This document shows positions 9,333 to 18,594 of a DNA stretch of 64,000 nucleotides, in pieces. This DNA comes from Leptolyngbya sp. SIOISBB (GTDB lineage Bacteria; Cyanobacteriota; Cyanobacteriia; Phormidesmidales; Phormidesmidaceae): contig JAAHII010000001.1 of the NCBI GenBank assembly GCA_010671905.1, positions 5,332,001 to 5,396,000 on the forward strand, written 5' to 3'. The stretch's first letter is position 1, and each line of letters begins with the position of its first letter. Below the pieces are notes generated by a model. The model worked only from the letters and a program-made list of their open reading frames with translations. It was not told the DNA's origin and searched no databases. The position numbers and the translations under genes are program-made.

Positions 9333-10970
9333 CTACACAGAAACAGGATTGGGCTCGGCGGCTTGCCCGTTGAGGTGTGCCGGTTGCACCAGCAGTGAGG
9401 TGTACTCCTCAGGGAAGTAGCGTAGGGTGCTGAGTACCGGGTTGGGCGCAGTCATCCCAAGGCCACACAAACTTGTTTCCTGCACCATGTAGGAAAGCTG
9501 CTTTAACTGCTCTAGGTCGGCTTCGGTCGCTTGCCCTTGGAGAAGTTTGGTTAGCAGAGCATAGAGCTGTACGGTGCCCGTGCGGCAAGGCACGCATTTA
9601 CCGCAAGTTTCTTCTCGGCAGAATTCCATGTAGAAGTGGGCAATTTCGACCATGCTGGTGTTTTGATCCATCACCACCATGCCGCCAGAGCCCATCATGG
9701 AACCGACTTTCTTGAGGGAGTCATAGTCCACCGGCGTGTCGAGCAGATCTTTGGGAATGCAGCCGCCGGAAGGGCCACCCGTTTGCACCGCTTTCACTTC
9801 GCCATTGGGGACGCCGCCGCCCATTTCCTCCACAATCGTTCTGAGGGTGATGCCCATGGGCACTTCGATGAGACCGTTGTTGCGGATGTTGCCTGTCAGG
9901 GCAAAGATCTTGGTGCCTTTGCTGGTTTCCGTGCCGATGCTGGCATACCATTCTGCCCCTTCACCAATAATGTGGGCGATGTTGGCGAAGGATTCCACAT
10001 TGTTAATCAGCGTCGGGCAGTTGTACAGTCCCTTCTGCGCGGGATAGGGCGGGCGCGGCACCGGATTACCACGGGCTCCCTCAATCGACTGAATCAACGC
10101 AGTCTCTTCACCACAGACGAAGGCCCCCGCCCCAATGCGAATATCCACTTTGAAATCGAAGGTGGAATCGAACACTTGGCTGCCCATCAAGCCGTACTTT
10201 TTCGCCTGCTTGATGGCCTTTTGTAAGCGGGAAATCGCCAGGGGATATTCGGCCCGCACGTAGATGTAGCCATGGTCAGCGCCGACGGCATAACCTGCGA
10301 TCGCCATCCCTTCCAGCACTAAATGAGGATCACTCTCCAGTACGCTGCGATCCATGAACGCGCCGGGATCCCCTTCATCGCCGTTGCAGATGATATATTT
10401 CTGGCCTGCTGGCATTTTGGCCACCGTGGCCCATTTCAATCCGGTGGGATAACCACCACCGCCCCGGCCCCGTAAGCCACTGTTCGAAATCTCCCTCACC
10501 ACGTCGCCAGGCGTCATGTCGTGCAAGACTTTGTAGAGCGATTCGTAGCCCCCAACCGCGATATATTCCTCAATACTTTCGGGGTCAATCTTGCCGCTGT
10601 TTTTGCGTACGACCGGTGTTTGATACGCAAAGAACGGCTGCTCGGGATCAAGCTGCTCAGCCGTAGCAGTGCCTGCTCCTAAGGTCGCGGCGACGATACT
10701 CTCAGCATTTTGGGGTTCGACTTGGCCATACAGTTGATTTTCGGGATCGATCTGTACGAGCGGCCCTTGCCCGCAAAAGCCCATGCAGCCGACACTGACC
10801 ACTTCTAGGCGATCACCACAATCATGTGCCTTTACCGCAGTCTTAAGATTGTCGTAAACCTCCGTGGCACTCGCCGCTCGACAGCCGGTTGAAGTACAGC
10901 AATGCAGTCGAACTGGCCGTTGGCGTGCTTTTTCTTTTTGGGCTACTTCCCGGAGTTCGGTTAAGTCCAT
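9333..10970 (-). CDS. hoxF: Bidirectional hydrogenase diaphorase subunit HoxF (NAD(P)H- and FMN-binding)
   Basis: 545 residues from the ATG at 10970. The frame extends to a TTG at 10988, but an AGGAG Shine-Dalgarno sits just before the ATG, which decides the start. Domains: N-terminal thioredoxin-like 2Fe-2S (CTSTGCRAAS ... CMGFCGQGP), NuoF-like nucleotide/FMN domain with GLRGRGGGGYPTGLKW, an SLBB-like segment, and the C-terminal 4Fe-4S motif CGKCVPCRTGT. It oxidises or reduces NAD(P) and passes electrons to HoxU. Second gene of the operon, 86 bp after hoxE. Confidence 0.96.
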   Translation of the reverse strand: MDLTELREVAQKEKARQRPVRLHCCTSTGCRAASATEVYDNLKTAVKAHDCGDRLEVVSVGCMGFCGQGPLVQIDPENQLYGQVEPQNAESIVAATLGAGTATAEQLDPEQPFFAYQTPVVRKNSGKIDPESIEEYIAVGGYESLYKVLHDMTPGDVVREISNSGLRGRGGGGYPTGLKWATVAKMPAGQKYIICNGDEGDPGAFMDRSVLESDPHLVLEGMAIAGYAVGADHGYIYVRAEYPLAISRLQKAIKQAKKYGLMGSQVFDSTFDFKVDIRIGAGAFVCGEETALIQSIEGARGNPVPRPPYPAQKGLYNCPTLINNVESFANIAHIIGEGAEWYASIGTETSKGTKIFALTGNIRNNGLIEVPMGITLRTIVEEMGGGVPNGEVKAVQTGGPSGGCIPKDLLDTPVDYDSLKKVGSMMGSGGMVVMDQNTSMVEIAHFYMEFCREETCGKCVPCRTGTVQLYALLTKLLQGQATEADLEQLKQLSYMVQETSLCGLGMTAPNPVLSTLRYFPEEYTSLLVQPAHLNGQAAEPNPVSV

Positions 10971-11056
10971 ATGCCCGTCTCCTCTCAAAAGTTTCGTGTG
11001 GGCGATAGTGTTGTTTGAGCGGTGTGAGATATTTCATCTACACAGCCGCATCAGTC

Positions 11057-11599
11057 CTAGGACCGTAATTCGTTGATTCTGGCGATCGCATCTGCCACCT
11101 GTTGTTTGCCGGCCACTTCACCGTCATAGACAATGGCTGGGGCAATGCCGCAGGCACCGATACACCGGGCGGCCATCAGCGAAACTTTGCCATCGGGGGT
11201 GGTTTCTCCCGTTTCGATCCCAAGTTCTGCTTGCAAGGCCTCCATGACCTTGCCTGCCCCTTTGACGTAACAAGCCGTGCCCGTACACACCACGCAGTTG
11301 TGCTCGCCATTTGGCTTCAGGCTGAAGAGGTGATAAAACGTGGCGACGCCATATACCCGACTCAGGGGTAATTTCAGCCCGTGAGCGACATGCACCAGGA
11401 CAGCTTCATCTAAGTACCCAAACGCTTCTTGAGCCGCATGGAGAACTTCGATCAGCGCATCGGGTTTGAACTGGTTGCGCTTCATCGTGACATCGAGGCG
11501 TTTGAAGCGGAGATCGCCTTTGTCCTTCTTCTTGTTCTTAGGTGCAACTCCTTCGGCTTGGGCGAGCGTTTCAGTCTTCGTTACAGCAGCAGTGGGCAT
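11057..11599 (-). CDS. hoxE: Bidirectional hydrogenase subunit HoxE (NuoE-like)
   Basis: 180 residues, thioredoxin-like 2Fe-2S subunit. The four cluster cysteines are visible in CTGTACYVKGAGK (near 120) and AARCIGACGIAP (near 160). About 30 N-terminal residues rich in Lys/Glu precede the conserved part. First gene of the operon, so the hox promoter should lie upstream of 11599. In cyanobacteria HoxE bridges the diaphorase to membrane or ferredoxin electron carriers. Confidence 0.95.
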   Translation of the reverse strand: MPTAAVTKTETLAQAEGVAPKNKKKDKGDLRFKRLDVTMKRNQFKPDALIEVLHAAQEAFGYLDEAVLVHVAHGLKLPLSRVYGVATFYHLFSLKPNGEHNCVVCTGTACYVKGAGKVMEALQAELGIETGETTPDGKVSLMAARCIGACGIAPAIVYDGEVAGKQQVADAIARINELRS

Positions 11600-11927
11600 A
11601 GCGAACCCTCACGTGAGTATCAGCCCGGTCGGCCCAACTCAAAGTGACCGACGCAGTTACTTAACTATTTATATGACCGAATTGGTCTCGCTCTAAACAC
11701 ACAGATATTTTTAACTTTCTCGCGTAGAAAAGTTACGCTTCTTAGAAAATATTTTGATTGGAGCCTAGGTTAAGTTTGAGGATCTGTTTTCTCATATTTT
11801 GACAAAAATTAGCTATCGAAAAAATCAACAGCTAGCCGCTTTGATTTCATGGAAAACCCCTTTCTGAAAGAGTTGCAGCTATTTTCCCCTAAGGGAATCA
11901 AACTACCGTTAGTAACACAAATGACAA
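11600..11927 (-). promoter_or_regulatory. hox operon upstream region
   Basis: 328 bp without a gene. Reading toward hoxE, a TATAAAT-like -10 lies at about 11664-11670, about 65-70 bp before the hoxE start. It partly overlaps an imperfect palindrome GACCGAATTGGTC at 11673-11685. Published cyanobacterial hox promoters bind LexA and AbrB; I could not identify a clear LexA box. The distal part is AT-rich with no feature seen. Confidence 0.35.
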
Positions 11928-11952
11928 TAAAAAAGAGGGGCGATCGCCCCTC
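11928..11952 (-). terminator. Intrinsic terminator, opposite end of spacer (desC upstream of it)
   Basis: Minus-strand hairpin GAGGGGCGATCGCCCCTC followed by TTTTTT, ending about 40 bp beyond the desC stop. The stem contains a HIP1 octamer. It is well placed to end the desC transcript before the hox promoter region. Confidence 0.85.
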
Positions 11953-11990
11953 TCGTAAATAGTGTTTTTAAAACCCTTTGAAATGATCGG

Positions 11991-12809
11991 TTACGAGTCA
12001 ACAAGTTTGACTTTACGGGCCAGTCCTAATGCTTGCAATAAGCGGATATGCATCCAGGTGAAATCAATTTCCCACCACTTAAGACCATGTCGAGCTGAAT
12101 GCTGGAACGCATGGTGATTGTTATGCCAACCTTCGCCATAGGTCACCAGCGCCACCCACCAGCAATTGGTTGAGGTGTCGTCAGTATCATAGGTGCGATA
12201 GCCAAACTTATGGGTAGCACTGTTGACAAACCAGGTGCAGTGATAAACCACTACCAAACGGACAAAGATCCCCCAGATGACAAAAGGCCAACCGCCTAGC
12301 GCATAGAGCAAAACTCCCAAGGGCACCTGCATGGACAAAAAGTATTTTTCAAAAAACTTGTAGACCGGATCGTCCGCAATGTCGCGGGTGAACTTGCCGA
12401 TCTCATCTTTGGCTGGGACTTCTCTTAGCAGCCAACCCATGTGACTCCACCAAAACCCTTTGCCAGCGTCATGGTGATCGTTCGGTTTGTCAGAATAACG
12501 ATGATGATGGCGGTGTAGACCAATCCAAACGATGGGTCCGTGCTGACAAGCCAAGGTACCGCAAACGACAAAGAAATATTCTAGCCACTTGGGGACTTCA
12601 AAACTTTTATGGGCAATGAGCCGGTGCCAGCCTAGGGTAATCCCCAAGCAACCCGTAATCCAGTGCAAAACGAGTGCGACCCCGACAGCCGCCCAAGTAG
12701 TATTGCCTGGAATAAAGGCGAGCAGCGCCAACCCATGAATGGCCACCATAAACAAGGTGGTTGGCCAATCAATCGCAGGTCTTTCTAAACTTCGTATAGC
12801 TGTTGTCAT
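11991..12809 (-). CDS. desC: Acyl-lipid delta-9 fatty acid desaturase
   Basis: 272 residues; introduces the first double bond into membrane-lipid acyl chains, using ferredoxin. The three His boxes are present: HRLIAH (near 63), HRHHH in GLHRHHHRYSD (near 99) and HNNHH in EGWHNNHHAFQHSA (near 230). Four hydrophobic segments surround them. The start is 80 bp from the divergent methionine gamma-lyase-like gene, so they share a compact promoter region. An intrinsic terminator follows. Confidence 0.94.
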   Translation of the reverse strand: MTTAIRSLERPAIDWPTTLFMVAIHGLALLAFIPGNTTWAAVGVALVLHWITGCLGITLGWHRLIAHKSFEVPKWLEYFFVVCGTLACQHGPIVWIGLHRHHHRYSDKPNDHHDAGKGFWWSHMGWLLREVPAKDEIGKFTRDIADDPVYKFFEKYFLSMQVPLGVLLYALGGWPFVIWGIFVRLVVVYHCTWFVNSATHKFGYRTYDTDDTSTNCWWVALVTYGEGWHNNHHAFQHSARHGLKWWEIDFTWMHIRLLQALGLARKVKLVDS

Positions 12810-12889
12810 TCGCAGTTTCTCAGCATTTGGACAGGGGTGTACAGACTCACGGGAGAATACACTCTACAACTGTAGATATTGACTTCCCG

Positions 12890-14119
12890 ATGAACTCCCC
12901 AGACAACCTTTTTGCTTCTGAGGCCACACACTCCCAAATTTTTTGGGAGATTGACCTGCAAGTCAAGGCCAACCTAGGCCGTGTACTGGCCGCTATGCGT
13001 CAGCACCGGGTAGGCAGTCACCATTTTGCCAGTGTGTCTGGGTATGGTCACGACGATCTAGGCCGTGACACACTCGATCGTGTCTTCGCCGATGTCATGC
13101 AGGCAGAAGCCGCCGCCGTGCGAGTACAACTTGTTTCCGGAACGCACGCGATCGCGTGTGCCTTGTATGGCGTTTTACGTCCTGGCGACGAACTGCTCGC
13201 CGTTGCCGGTTCACCTTATGACACTTTAGAAGAAGTCATTGGACTTCGCAGTAATCACCAAGGTTCCCTCAAAGAGTTTGGCATTACCTATCGAGAATTA
13301 TCCCTCACGATGGACGGCTCTGTGGACTGGGATCAATTGGGGGAATCCGTCCGTCCTAATACTCGGATGGTCTTAATTCAGCGATCTTGCGGCTACAGTT
13401 GGCGGCGGAGCCTGAGTATTCAGGCGATCGAGCGGATTGTTCACAGCGTTAAATCCCAGAATCCTAATACCATTTGTTTTGTGGATAACTGCTATGGGGA
13501 ATTTGTAGAAGATCGGGAACCCACCGCCGTCGGGGCGGATTTGATGGCCGGATCGCTGATCAAAAATCCTGGTGGCACGATCGCGACTACAGGCGGCTAC
13601 CTCGCTGGACGCCAGGACCTGGTCGAAAGGGCGCTTTGTCGTCTCACCGCTCCTGGCATCGGTGGCAGCGGCGGTTCCAGCCTCGATCAAAATCGTCTCT
13701 TATTTCAAGGACTGTTCCTCGCCCCGCAAATGGTCGGCGAAGCAATGAAAGGCAACGCTCTCATCGCTCACACCTTTGACCAACTCGGTTATCCCGTAAA
13801 TCCCCCCGCTGCTGACCGTCAACGCGACGTTATTCAGGCCATCAAGCTCGGCTCCCCGAAAAAACTGATCGCTTTCTGCAAGGCCATCCAGCAGCATTCT
13901 CCGGTCGATTCTTATGTCGAGCCCGTCCCCGCTGGGATGCCTGGTTACGAAAGTGAACTGGTGATGGCGGGTGGCACCTTCATCGATGGCAGCACCTCTG
14001 AACTCTCCGCCGACGGTCCCCTACGAGAGCCCTACGTAGCCTACTGCCAGGGCGGTACCCACTGGACTCACGTGGCGTTGGCTCTAGAAGCAGCCGTGGC
14101 CGCGATCTCGGCACTCTAA
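12890..14119 (+). CDS. Methionine gamma-lyase family PLP enzyme (aluminium-resistance-type)
   Basis: 409 residues, a fold-type I PLP enzyme of the Met_gamma_lyase (ALRP-like) family. Seen: GYGHDDLGRDTLDRVFADV near 50-68, the substrate/PLP region GTHAIACALYG, and SLIKNPGGTIATTGGYLAG near 220, which carries the PLP Lys. The open frame extends upstream to 12803, but ATG at 12890 gives the family length and avoids overlap with desC. The family name is historical; natural substrate is uncertain. It is followed by two head-to-tail family A repeats. Confidence 0.9.
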   Translation: MNSPDNLFASEATHSQIFWEIDLQVKANLGRVLAAMRQHRVGSHHFASVSGYGHDDLGRDTLDRVFADVMQAEAAAVRVQLVSGTHAIACALYGVLRPGDELLAVAGSPYDTLEEVIGLRSNHQGSLKEFGITYRELSLTMDGSVDWDQLGESVRPNTRMVLIQRSCGYSWRRSLSIQAIERIVHSVKSQNPNTICFVDNCYGEFVEDREPTAVGADLMAGSLIKNPGGTIATTGGYLAGRQDLVERALCRLTAPGIGGSGGSSLDQNRLLFQGLFLAPQMVGEAMKGNALIAHTFDQLGYPVNPPAADRQRDVIQAIKLGSPKKLIAFCKAIQQHSPVDSYVEPVPAGMPGYESELVMAGGTFIDGSTSELSADGPLREPYVAYCQGGTHWTHVALALEAAVAAISAL

Positions 14120-14151
14120 TTTCCGTGATGTTATTAAATTGCTAGGGTGCG

Positions 14152-14273
14152 TCATCACTTAATCTCAGAAACCTCGGGGGTTAAGCATTTCCGCGCCCGC
14201 ATTCATGTCATAGGCTAGGGTCTGTCGTTCCTTTGCTGAAAGGATGGGACCGCGACCGGATGACAGACCCTAG
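14152..14273 (+). repeat. Dispersed repeat family A, copy 2
   Basis: Right half is an almost complete palindrome with perfect 12-base arms, CTAGGGTCTGTC and GACAGACCCTAG, around GGGACCGCGACCGGAT. The left half starts CTAGGGTGCGTCATCACTTA. Shares its last CTAG with copy 3, so the two are abutted. Confidence 0.8.
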
Positions 14274-14401
14274 GGCGCGTCATCAATTAAATCTAGAACG
14301 CTTTGACGACGGACATTACCGCGCCCGCACCCAATCAACTAGCTAGGGGCTGATCGCTTGGCAGCAGAAGGATTCAGCCGCTAAATGATGACAGTCCCTA
14401 G
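14270..14401 (+). repeat. Dispersed repeat family A, copy 3 (tandem to copy 2)
   Basis: Left half CTAGGGCGCGTCATCAATTA with CGCGCCCGC as its complement; right half is diverged (GGCAGCAGAAGGATTCAGCC) but still closes with GACAGTCCCTAG. Abuts copy 2 and is the most diverged copy. Confidence 0.75.
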
Positions 14402-15228
14402 CAGAACCTCACCGAATAATTTGGGTGACTTTCGGTCTGCATGGATAACCGGTTGCAGAAGAGGGCTTCTTGCTTATATATCGTTGTGATGCTGAGAGAT
14501 TGCATGATGCCAAGTACAAGGAGGACGAATCTATGCCCGATTCAGTGATGAAACTGATGGCTGCTGACATGTATCCAAGAGACTGGGGCGTTGCTGATCT
14601 TCTGATTTGAGCGTGGCCACTCTGCAATCAGCTTACGCGTTTATCTGATGTGTCAAAAAGCCTGCTTGCACGTAGGAATAACTGTAGACATCTAACACCC
14701 CAACGGCTTCTCTATAGGTGTTTTCCCCATGGAGAATGACCTGCTATGAATGTGGAGCCATGTTCAATGTATCCTAGAAAACACGGCCTTTGTTGCGGAT
14801 GCTGACGACTAAGATGTAAGGCATCTGCTAAGTAATTCAGTCAAACTTTTAGCCTTGATGAAGATGCCGCCATAAGCTTGCCAGAATTTACGGCAGCAGC
14901 CAGATTAGGGGTGAAGGCCATCAGGGCTACTACTTACTAAATCTCAGCAATTTAGCTGAGAAACTCACTCTCGCTTAGCAAAATTATAATGGTTCGTTAA
15001 GCACACTTCGTATATGCGGATTTCAATGAAGTCCGCGATCGCTAGATGAAGTGATTGTTAGCTCGGTAACCGTTTGAGCGAACTGGTTTTCGGGGTGCAT
15101 CGATTTAAGTAAATCAGCAGTGCTGAGCTTACTGACCAGTGATGGGCAGGAGTTCAGTCTAGATTTGAAAAATAGGGAACGGTCTCTACAGGATTTCGTC
15201 GACTGCTCCATATGTGTTGAGGATAAGT
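14402..15228. other. Long spacer, possible gene fragment at 14447-14608
   Basis: 827 bp with no convincing gene. On the plus strand 14447-14608 stays open and reads like protein (FLLIYRCDAERLHDAKYKED, then MYPRDWGVADLLI) but has no start; it may be a remnant. The rest is AT-rich with only weak inverted repeats. The last 100 bp should hold the promoter of the PEP-CTERM gene. Confidence 0.3.
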
Positions 15229-16081
15229 ATGAAGGCTGCATGCCTCAGATATCTCTCAGGGTTGCTTGGTCTAGCGATCTCGGCTACCTGGTGTGGTACC
15301 GCAGACGCGGCGACCTTGATTTTGGGTGCTGGTGATCAGGCGATCTCCATTGGTGCCACGACGATGTCTCGCTATGACGAAGATAATCTAGAATTCAACG
15401 ACTTTATCCCCCCCCCCTGACTTAATCGATCCGATTGGGAACACCTTGACTGGGTTTCGAGATGGTGTTGAGAATCGCTCATACTTTGTTTTTAATATCA
15501 GTTCTCTTCAGGAACCGGTTTCTAGCGTCTCATTGAGACTCCTCAATAAGCGCTTTTACTCAACTGAGAGCACGGAAATTATCGATTTCTACGATGTTGA
15601 TGCTGGCAGCATTCGTGTTGATGACACCACTTCTTTGGTCACTGTCAGGGGTGATAATCCTTTTGAGGATTTAGGGACAGGGGTGCAGTATGGGTCAGCT
15701 GTCATTGTCGGCCCGCCGTCTCAAGATGATGATGACAATCTGGTTCTAGACGCCTTTGAGGTAGACCTTGATGCTGCTTTAGCAAGTCTCAATCAAGCGA
15801 TCGCTGAAGGCAGATCATATTTTGCGATTGGTGCACGCTTAAATCCCGCTAGCTCGGGCAGCCCCTATGAAATTGAGGGGCTGGACTCTCTACCAGTGGA
15901 AGGCGTGCTTTTTTCCGGCGGACCTAGAGATACTGAAGTGCCAGATCGTGATGTTCTGGACTTAGGGCCACTCAATCCCGGCTCCCCTGTAGCCGTGTCT
16001 GAGCCGCAGCAGATTCTGGGACTTCTAGCCTTGGGCATTGCTGGTGTAGTGGCCAACGCGAAACCGCGGCGTCCCCATTAA
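15229..16081 (+). pseudogene. PEP-CTERM-type exported protein, frame broken at a C10 tract
   Basis: Two frames join into one 283-residue protein if a run of ten C (15408-15417) had nine. First part: ATG at 15229 with GAGG Shine-Dalgarno, a signal peptide (MKAACLRYLSGLLGL...GTADAA), then a beta-rich start. Second part (from about 15419) continues with SYFVFNISSLQEPVSSVSLR and ends with a PEP-CTERM-like anchor: SEPQQILGLLALGIAGV then basic KPRRPH. As written the protein stops right after the C run. This could be slippage-based switching, a true pseudogene, or a homopolymer error. Function unknown; PEP-CTERM proteins are exported and sorted by exosortase. Confidence 0.75.
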
Positions 16082-16102
16082 AGCTCCTGATTCGAGCCGT
16101 TA

Positions 16103-16483
16103 TCAGCTCACCTGCGACATGTTGTAGGTGATAAATCGATTCAGAATACCTAGGGTTTCAATACGATATTCTGGCAGCATGGGAAAGTTGGGAAGGCCTA
16201 ATGATGTGCGATAAACACTCCCGATGGCAAAATTGAGGCGATGGGTACGTGCTCGAATTAAGTTGTCGAGTTCAGGCATCAACGACTGCACCATCTCATC
16301 ACATTGACTGCCCAGCAACTCGCCAATCCCGGCTGGCAACTCTGTACACACTTCGTCCGTGAGAAGGGTTTTAGCTTGCTCATGTACATAGCTAGCATAA
16401 GCGTCAGGACCAGGGTTAGTGACCACTAGTGCGGCAGTGGCGATCGCTAACACAATTGCGCCTAATAGGACAGATAGTTTCAT
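16103..16483 (-). CDS. DUF4359 family protein
   Basis: 126 residues with one N-terminal transmembrane or signal-anchor segment (LLGAIVLAIATAALVVT), then VTNPGPDAYASYVHEQAK and two cysteines (VCTELP, SQCDEM), ending TLGILNRFITYNM. This is the pattern of the small cyanobacterial DUF4359 family, function unknown. It is convergent with the PEP-CTERM gene, 21 bp apart. Confidence 0.82.
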   Translation of the reverse strand: MKLSVLLGAIVLAIATAALVVTNPGPDAYASYVHEQAKTLLTDEVCTELPAGIGELLGSQCDEMVQSLMPELDNLIRARTHRLNFAIGSVYRTSLGLPNFPMLPEYRIETLGILNRFITYNMSQVS

Positions 16484-16666
16484 AGTTCAACCAGATATGC
16501 CAACTTGATCGCCTGTAGATAGCAAGATGCTAAGCAGAATGTTGTCTGGTGAGTAGGCGAGCTGTGGATGTCCCTCCACATGAGACGTTTGAGGCTCATG
16601 CCAGTGCCGTTCCATTAGCTGTGCCTAAATCGGCAACCGAGATAACGAGGCACTTTGACAATGTTG

Positions 16667-16795
16667 CTAGGGCGCGTCATCAATTAATCCCAGAAGCCTT
16701 TGGGGCTAAGCATTATCGCGCCCGCATTTACTCAACAGGCTAGGGTCTGCCGTTCTTTTGCTGAAAGGATTTGACCGCGACCGGATGACAGACCC
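16667..16795 (+). repeat. Dispersed repeat family A, copy 4
   Basis: The best-preserved left half: CTAGGGCGCGTCATCAATTA pairing through GGGCGCG/CGCGCCC, then CTAGGGTCTGCCG and the right arm GGATGACAGACCC. The final CTAG has drifted to CGAG. Lies just upstream of tRNA-His. Confidence 0.8.
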
Positions 16796-16887
16796 GAGCA
16801 TCCAGATAAAACAACCAACACCGACTGAATTATTCTGCCTTACTTATTCACATAACGGGGAGAAATGCTATATTGAAAAACGCGCAT

Positions 16888-16961
16888 GGCGAGCGTAGCC
16901 AAGGGGTTAAGGCATCGGATTGTGGTTCCGACACTCGGGGGTTCGAATCCCCTCGTTCGCC
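16888..16961 (+). tRNA. tRNA-His (GTG)
   Basis: Cloverleaf folds by eye: acceptor GCGAGCG with CGTTCGC, anticodon stem TCGGA/TCCGA around loop TTGTGGT (anticodon GTG), T-arm GGGGGTTCGAATCCCC. The extra G at 16888 pairs with C73, the hallmark of tRNA-His. CCA is not encoded. Confidence 0.95.
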
Positions 16962-17332
16962 CTTATTACACTTAACTTTCTAATCAAAGCGTTCTCAAAT
17001 GTGCAGCCTGAAGCGTTGAAGGTGCTTCGCTCTGAGTCTTCTGCATGCGCTAGACCTCGTGGGTCTCTTGCTGACGGTTTGGTTTGTGCCTTAGCCTTGC
17101 AATCACTCTAGTGACAGCTCTAGACCTCCTCACTGGTGGGCTGTGGTGAGCAGGTGTATCTTCTTCTGACAACACGTGTGATCAATATGGTCCGAGAGAG
17201 ACTTTTGCAGTAAGTCAACGCTAGCAGTGCAAACCACTCCACCCAAAGCGATCTGGTAGAGCGAATCACTTTAATGATCTGACTTTACGACCTCTGTTAG
17301 CTTAGCAATAGTTCTCATGACAGCCAGGATTC

Positions 17333-18241
17333 ATGACTGAAATTTCTGCGGTAGTGTCTGATGCCCTGTGGCCATTAATCCAGCAGACGACTCGTCAAGC
17401 TCTGGCGAGTGGTGCTTTGCAGTCGATCGCGACCCAAACTCATATCCTAGAGGATGCCGAAATCCCCTTTGTCGTGCGGTTAGTCGATAGTCTTGCCCGC
17501 AAAGAAAAGTATCAACAAGCGCAGCGCGATCGCCCGCCAACCCAGCCAGACAACCCATTTTTGCCCTACGATGAGGCCTTATTTGTCGCCGACTTGTCAC
17601 CGACTCATGTCTGCTTACTCAATAAATTCAACGTGGTTGATCATCATCTGTTAGTCATCACGCGCGACTATGTTTCTCAGCAAACCTGGCTTACCTTTGA
17701 TGACTTTGTCGCCCTCGCTCGCTGCCTACAAGAAATTGAGGGCCTGGCTTTTTTCAACAGTGGGCCAGTGGCGGGGGCTAGCCAGCATCATAAGCATCTG
17801 CAACTCATTCCCTTTCAGCAGGGTGAGAGCGCCACGACTTTACCGATTGCACAGGTTATCTCTCAGCGACCCACGGCAGCCTCGCCACAAACTCTGCTGA
17901 ACTTGCCCTTTCAACACCGCATACAGTCCTTAGAGGACGCGTGGTCACAGGATTGCGACAGGCTTGGCAGCCAACTGCTCAAAACCTATCGCCGATTGCT
18001 AGGAGAACTGGGCGTTAATCTCGCTGCCCCACAACCCAATCACCCCTACAACTTGCTGGTGACCCATGACTGGATGATGGTGATTGGGCGATCGCAGGCC
18101 AGCTATGCTGAAATTAGTGTCAACAGTTTAGGTTATGCTGGCTGGCTACTCGTTAAGACCCCAGCGGAACTCGAAAAACTTGGCCGGATCGGGCCGCTCC
18201 ACTTGTTAGCCAAGGTAGGTTTGCCTTTAACGAAACATTAG
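17333..18241 (+). CDS. ATP adenylyltransferase / diadenosine tetraphosphate phosphorylase
   Basis: 302 residues, HIT-superfamily Apa1/2-like enzyme that splits Ap4A with phosphate. The histidine motif HHKHLQLIPF (HxHxQ) is at about 152-161. Nearby FNVVDHHLLVITRDY and FFNSGPVAGASQ are also characteristic, and the C-terminal part (NPYNLLVTHDWM-like) completes the two-domain layout. The ATG is preceded by AGGA. It stands alone; the downstream spacer encodes a candidate small RNA on the other strand. Confidence 0.92.
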   Translation: MTEISAVVSDALWPLIQQTTRQALASGALQSIATQTHILEDAEIPFVVRLVDSLARKEKYQQAQRDRPPTQPDNPFLPYDEALFVADLSPTHVCLLNKFNVVDHHLLVITRDYVSQQTWLTFDDFVALARCLQEIEGLAFFNSGPVAGASQHHKHLQLIPFQQGESATTLPIAQVISQRPTAASPQTLLNLPFQHRIQSLEDAWSQDCDRLGSQLLKTYRRLLGELGVNLAAPQPNHPYNLLVTHDWMMVIGRSQASYAEISVNSLGYAGWLLVKTPAELEKLGRIGPLHLLAKVGLPLTKH

Positions 18242-18335
18242 GCGATGGTGTGAATTTTGGGAACAAACTTTTTTGACGATTCCGTTGAAGCCACTTTGAC
18301 GATGTATCGTCATTAGACTGTCTGATACTGGAAAA

Positions 18336-18451
18336 ATAAAAAGCCGACTTCATTGAAGTCGGCCAAAAAAATAGTTGCTCTCTCAAGTGGGAGGAAACGA
18401 CGTCTCTCAAAACGTCCATGAAGCGGTGTTTCCCGATTCATCTCTCTCACC
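18336..18451 (-). ncRNA. Candidate structured small RNA with its own promoter and terminator
   Basis: On the minus strand, a TACAAT -10 (18463-18458) with an ATGACA -35-like element (18488-18483, 19-base spacer) predicts a start near 18451. The transcript would fold a stem between 18428-18433 (GGAAAC) and 18398-18393 (GTTTCC), with an inner GACGT/ACGTC hairpin. It then ends in a strong terminator, giving about 115 nt with no good ORF. It is not recognisable as Yfr1, 6S or another RNA I know. It could instead be the 3' end of a longer rqcH message, whose stop is 130 bp upstream. Confidence 0.5.
18343..18363 (-). terminator. Intrinsic terminator of the candidate small RNA (or rqcH)
   Basis: Near-perfect palindrome GCCGACTTCA-T-TGAAGTCGGC, followed on the minus strand by TTTTTATTTTT. 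It is also flanked by a poly-A on the other side, so it can work weakly in the plus direction for the Ap4A phosphorylase gene. Confidence 0.85.
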
Positions 18452-18594
18452 AGACGCATTGTATCAAGCCACACAGATTTTTTGTCATAAATCTTCAGAA
18501 CTTTCGGAGGATTGCCTTAGAGACTTGGCTGACAATCATGACTTTTGGGTGAATTTCTCTGATATGTGCTCATGAAACCCTGACACTCATCGCC

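Noticed and set aside
6288-11599. hoxW or hyp maturation genes near the hydrogenase
   Set aside because: All frames around the operon were checked; none resembles the protease or Hyp proteins.
11673-11685. LexA or AbrB site in the hox promoter
   Set aside because: Only a short imperfect palindrome is visible; not close enough to any consensus I can state.
12803-12889. N-terminal 29-codon extension of the methionine gamma-lyase-like gene
   Set aside because: Overlaps the desC start and the shared promoter; ATG 12890 matches family length.
14409-14627. 72-codon minus-strand frame
   Set aside because: Mirror of a plus-strand open stretch (14447-14608) that looks slightly more protein-like; neither is strong enough to call as a gene.
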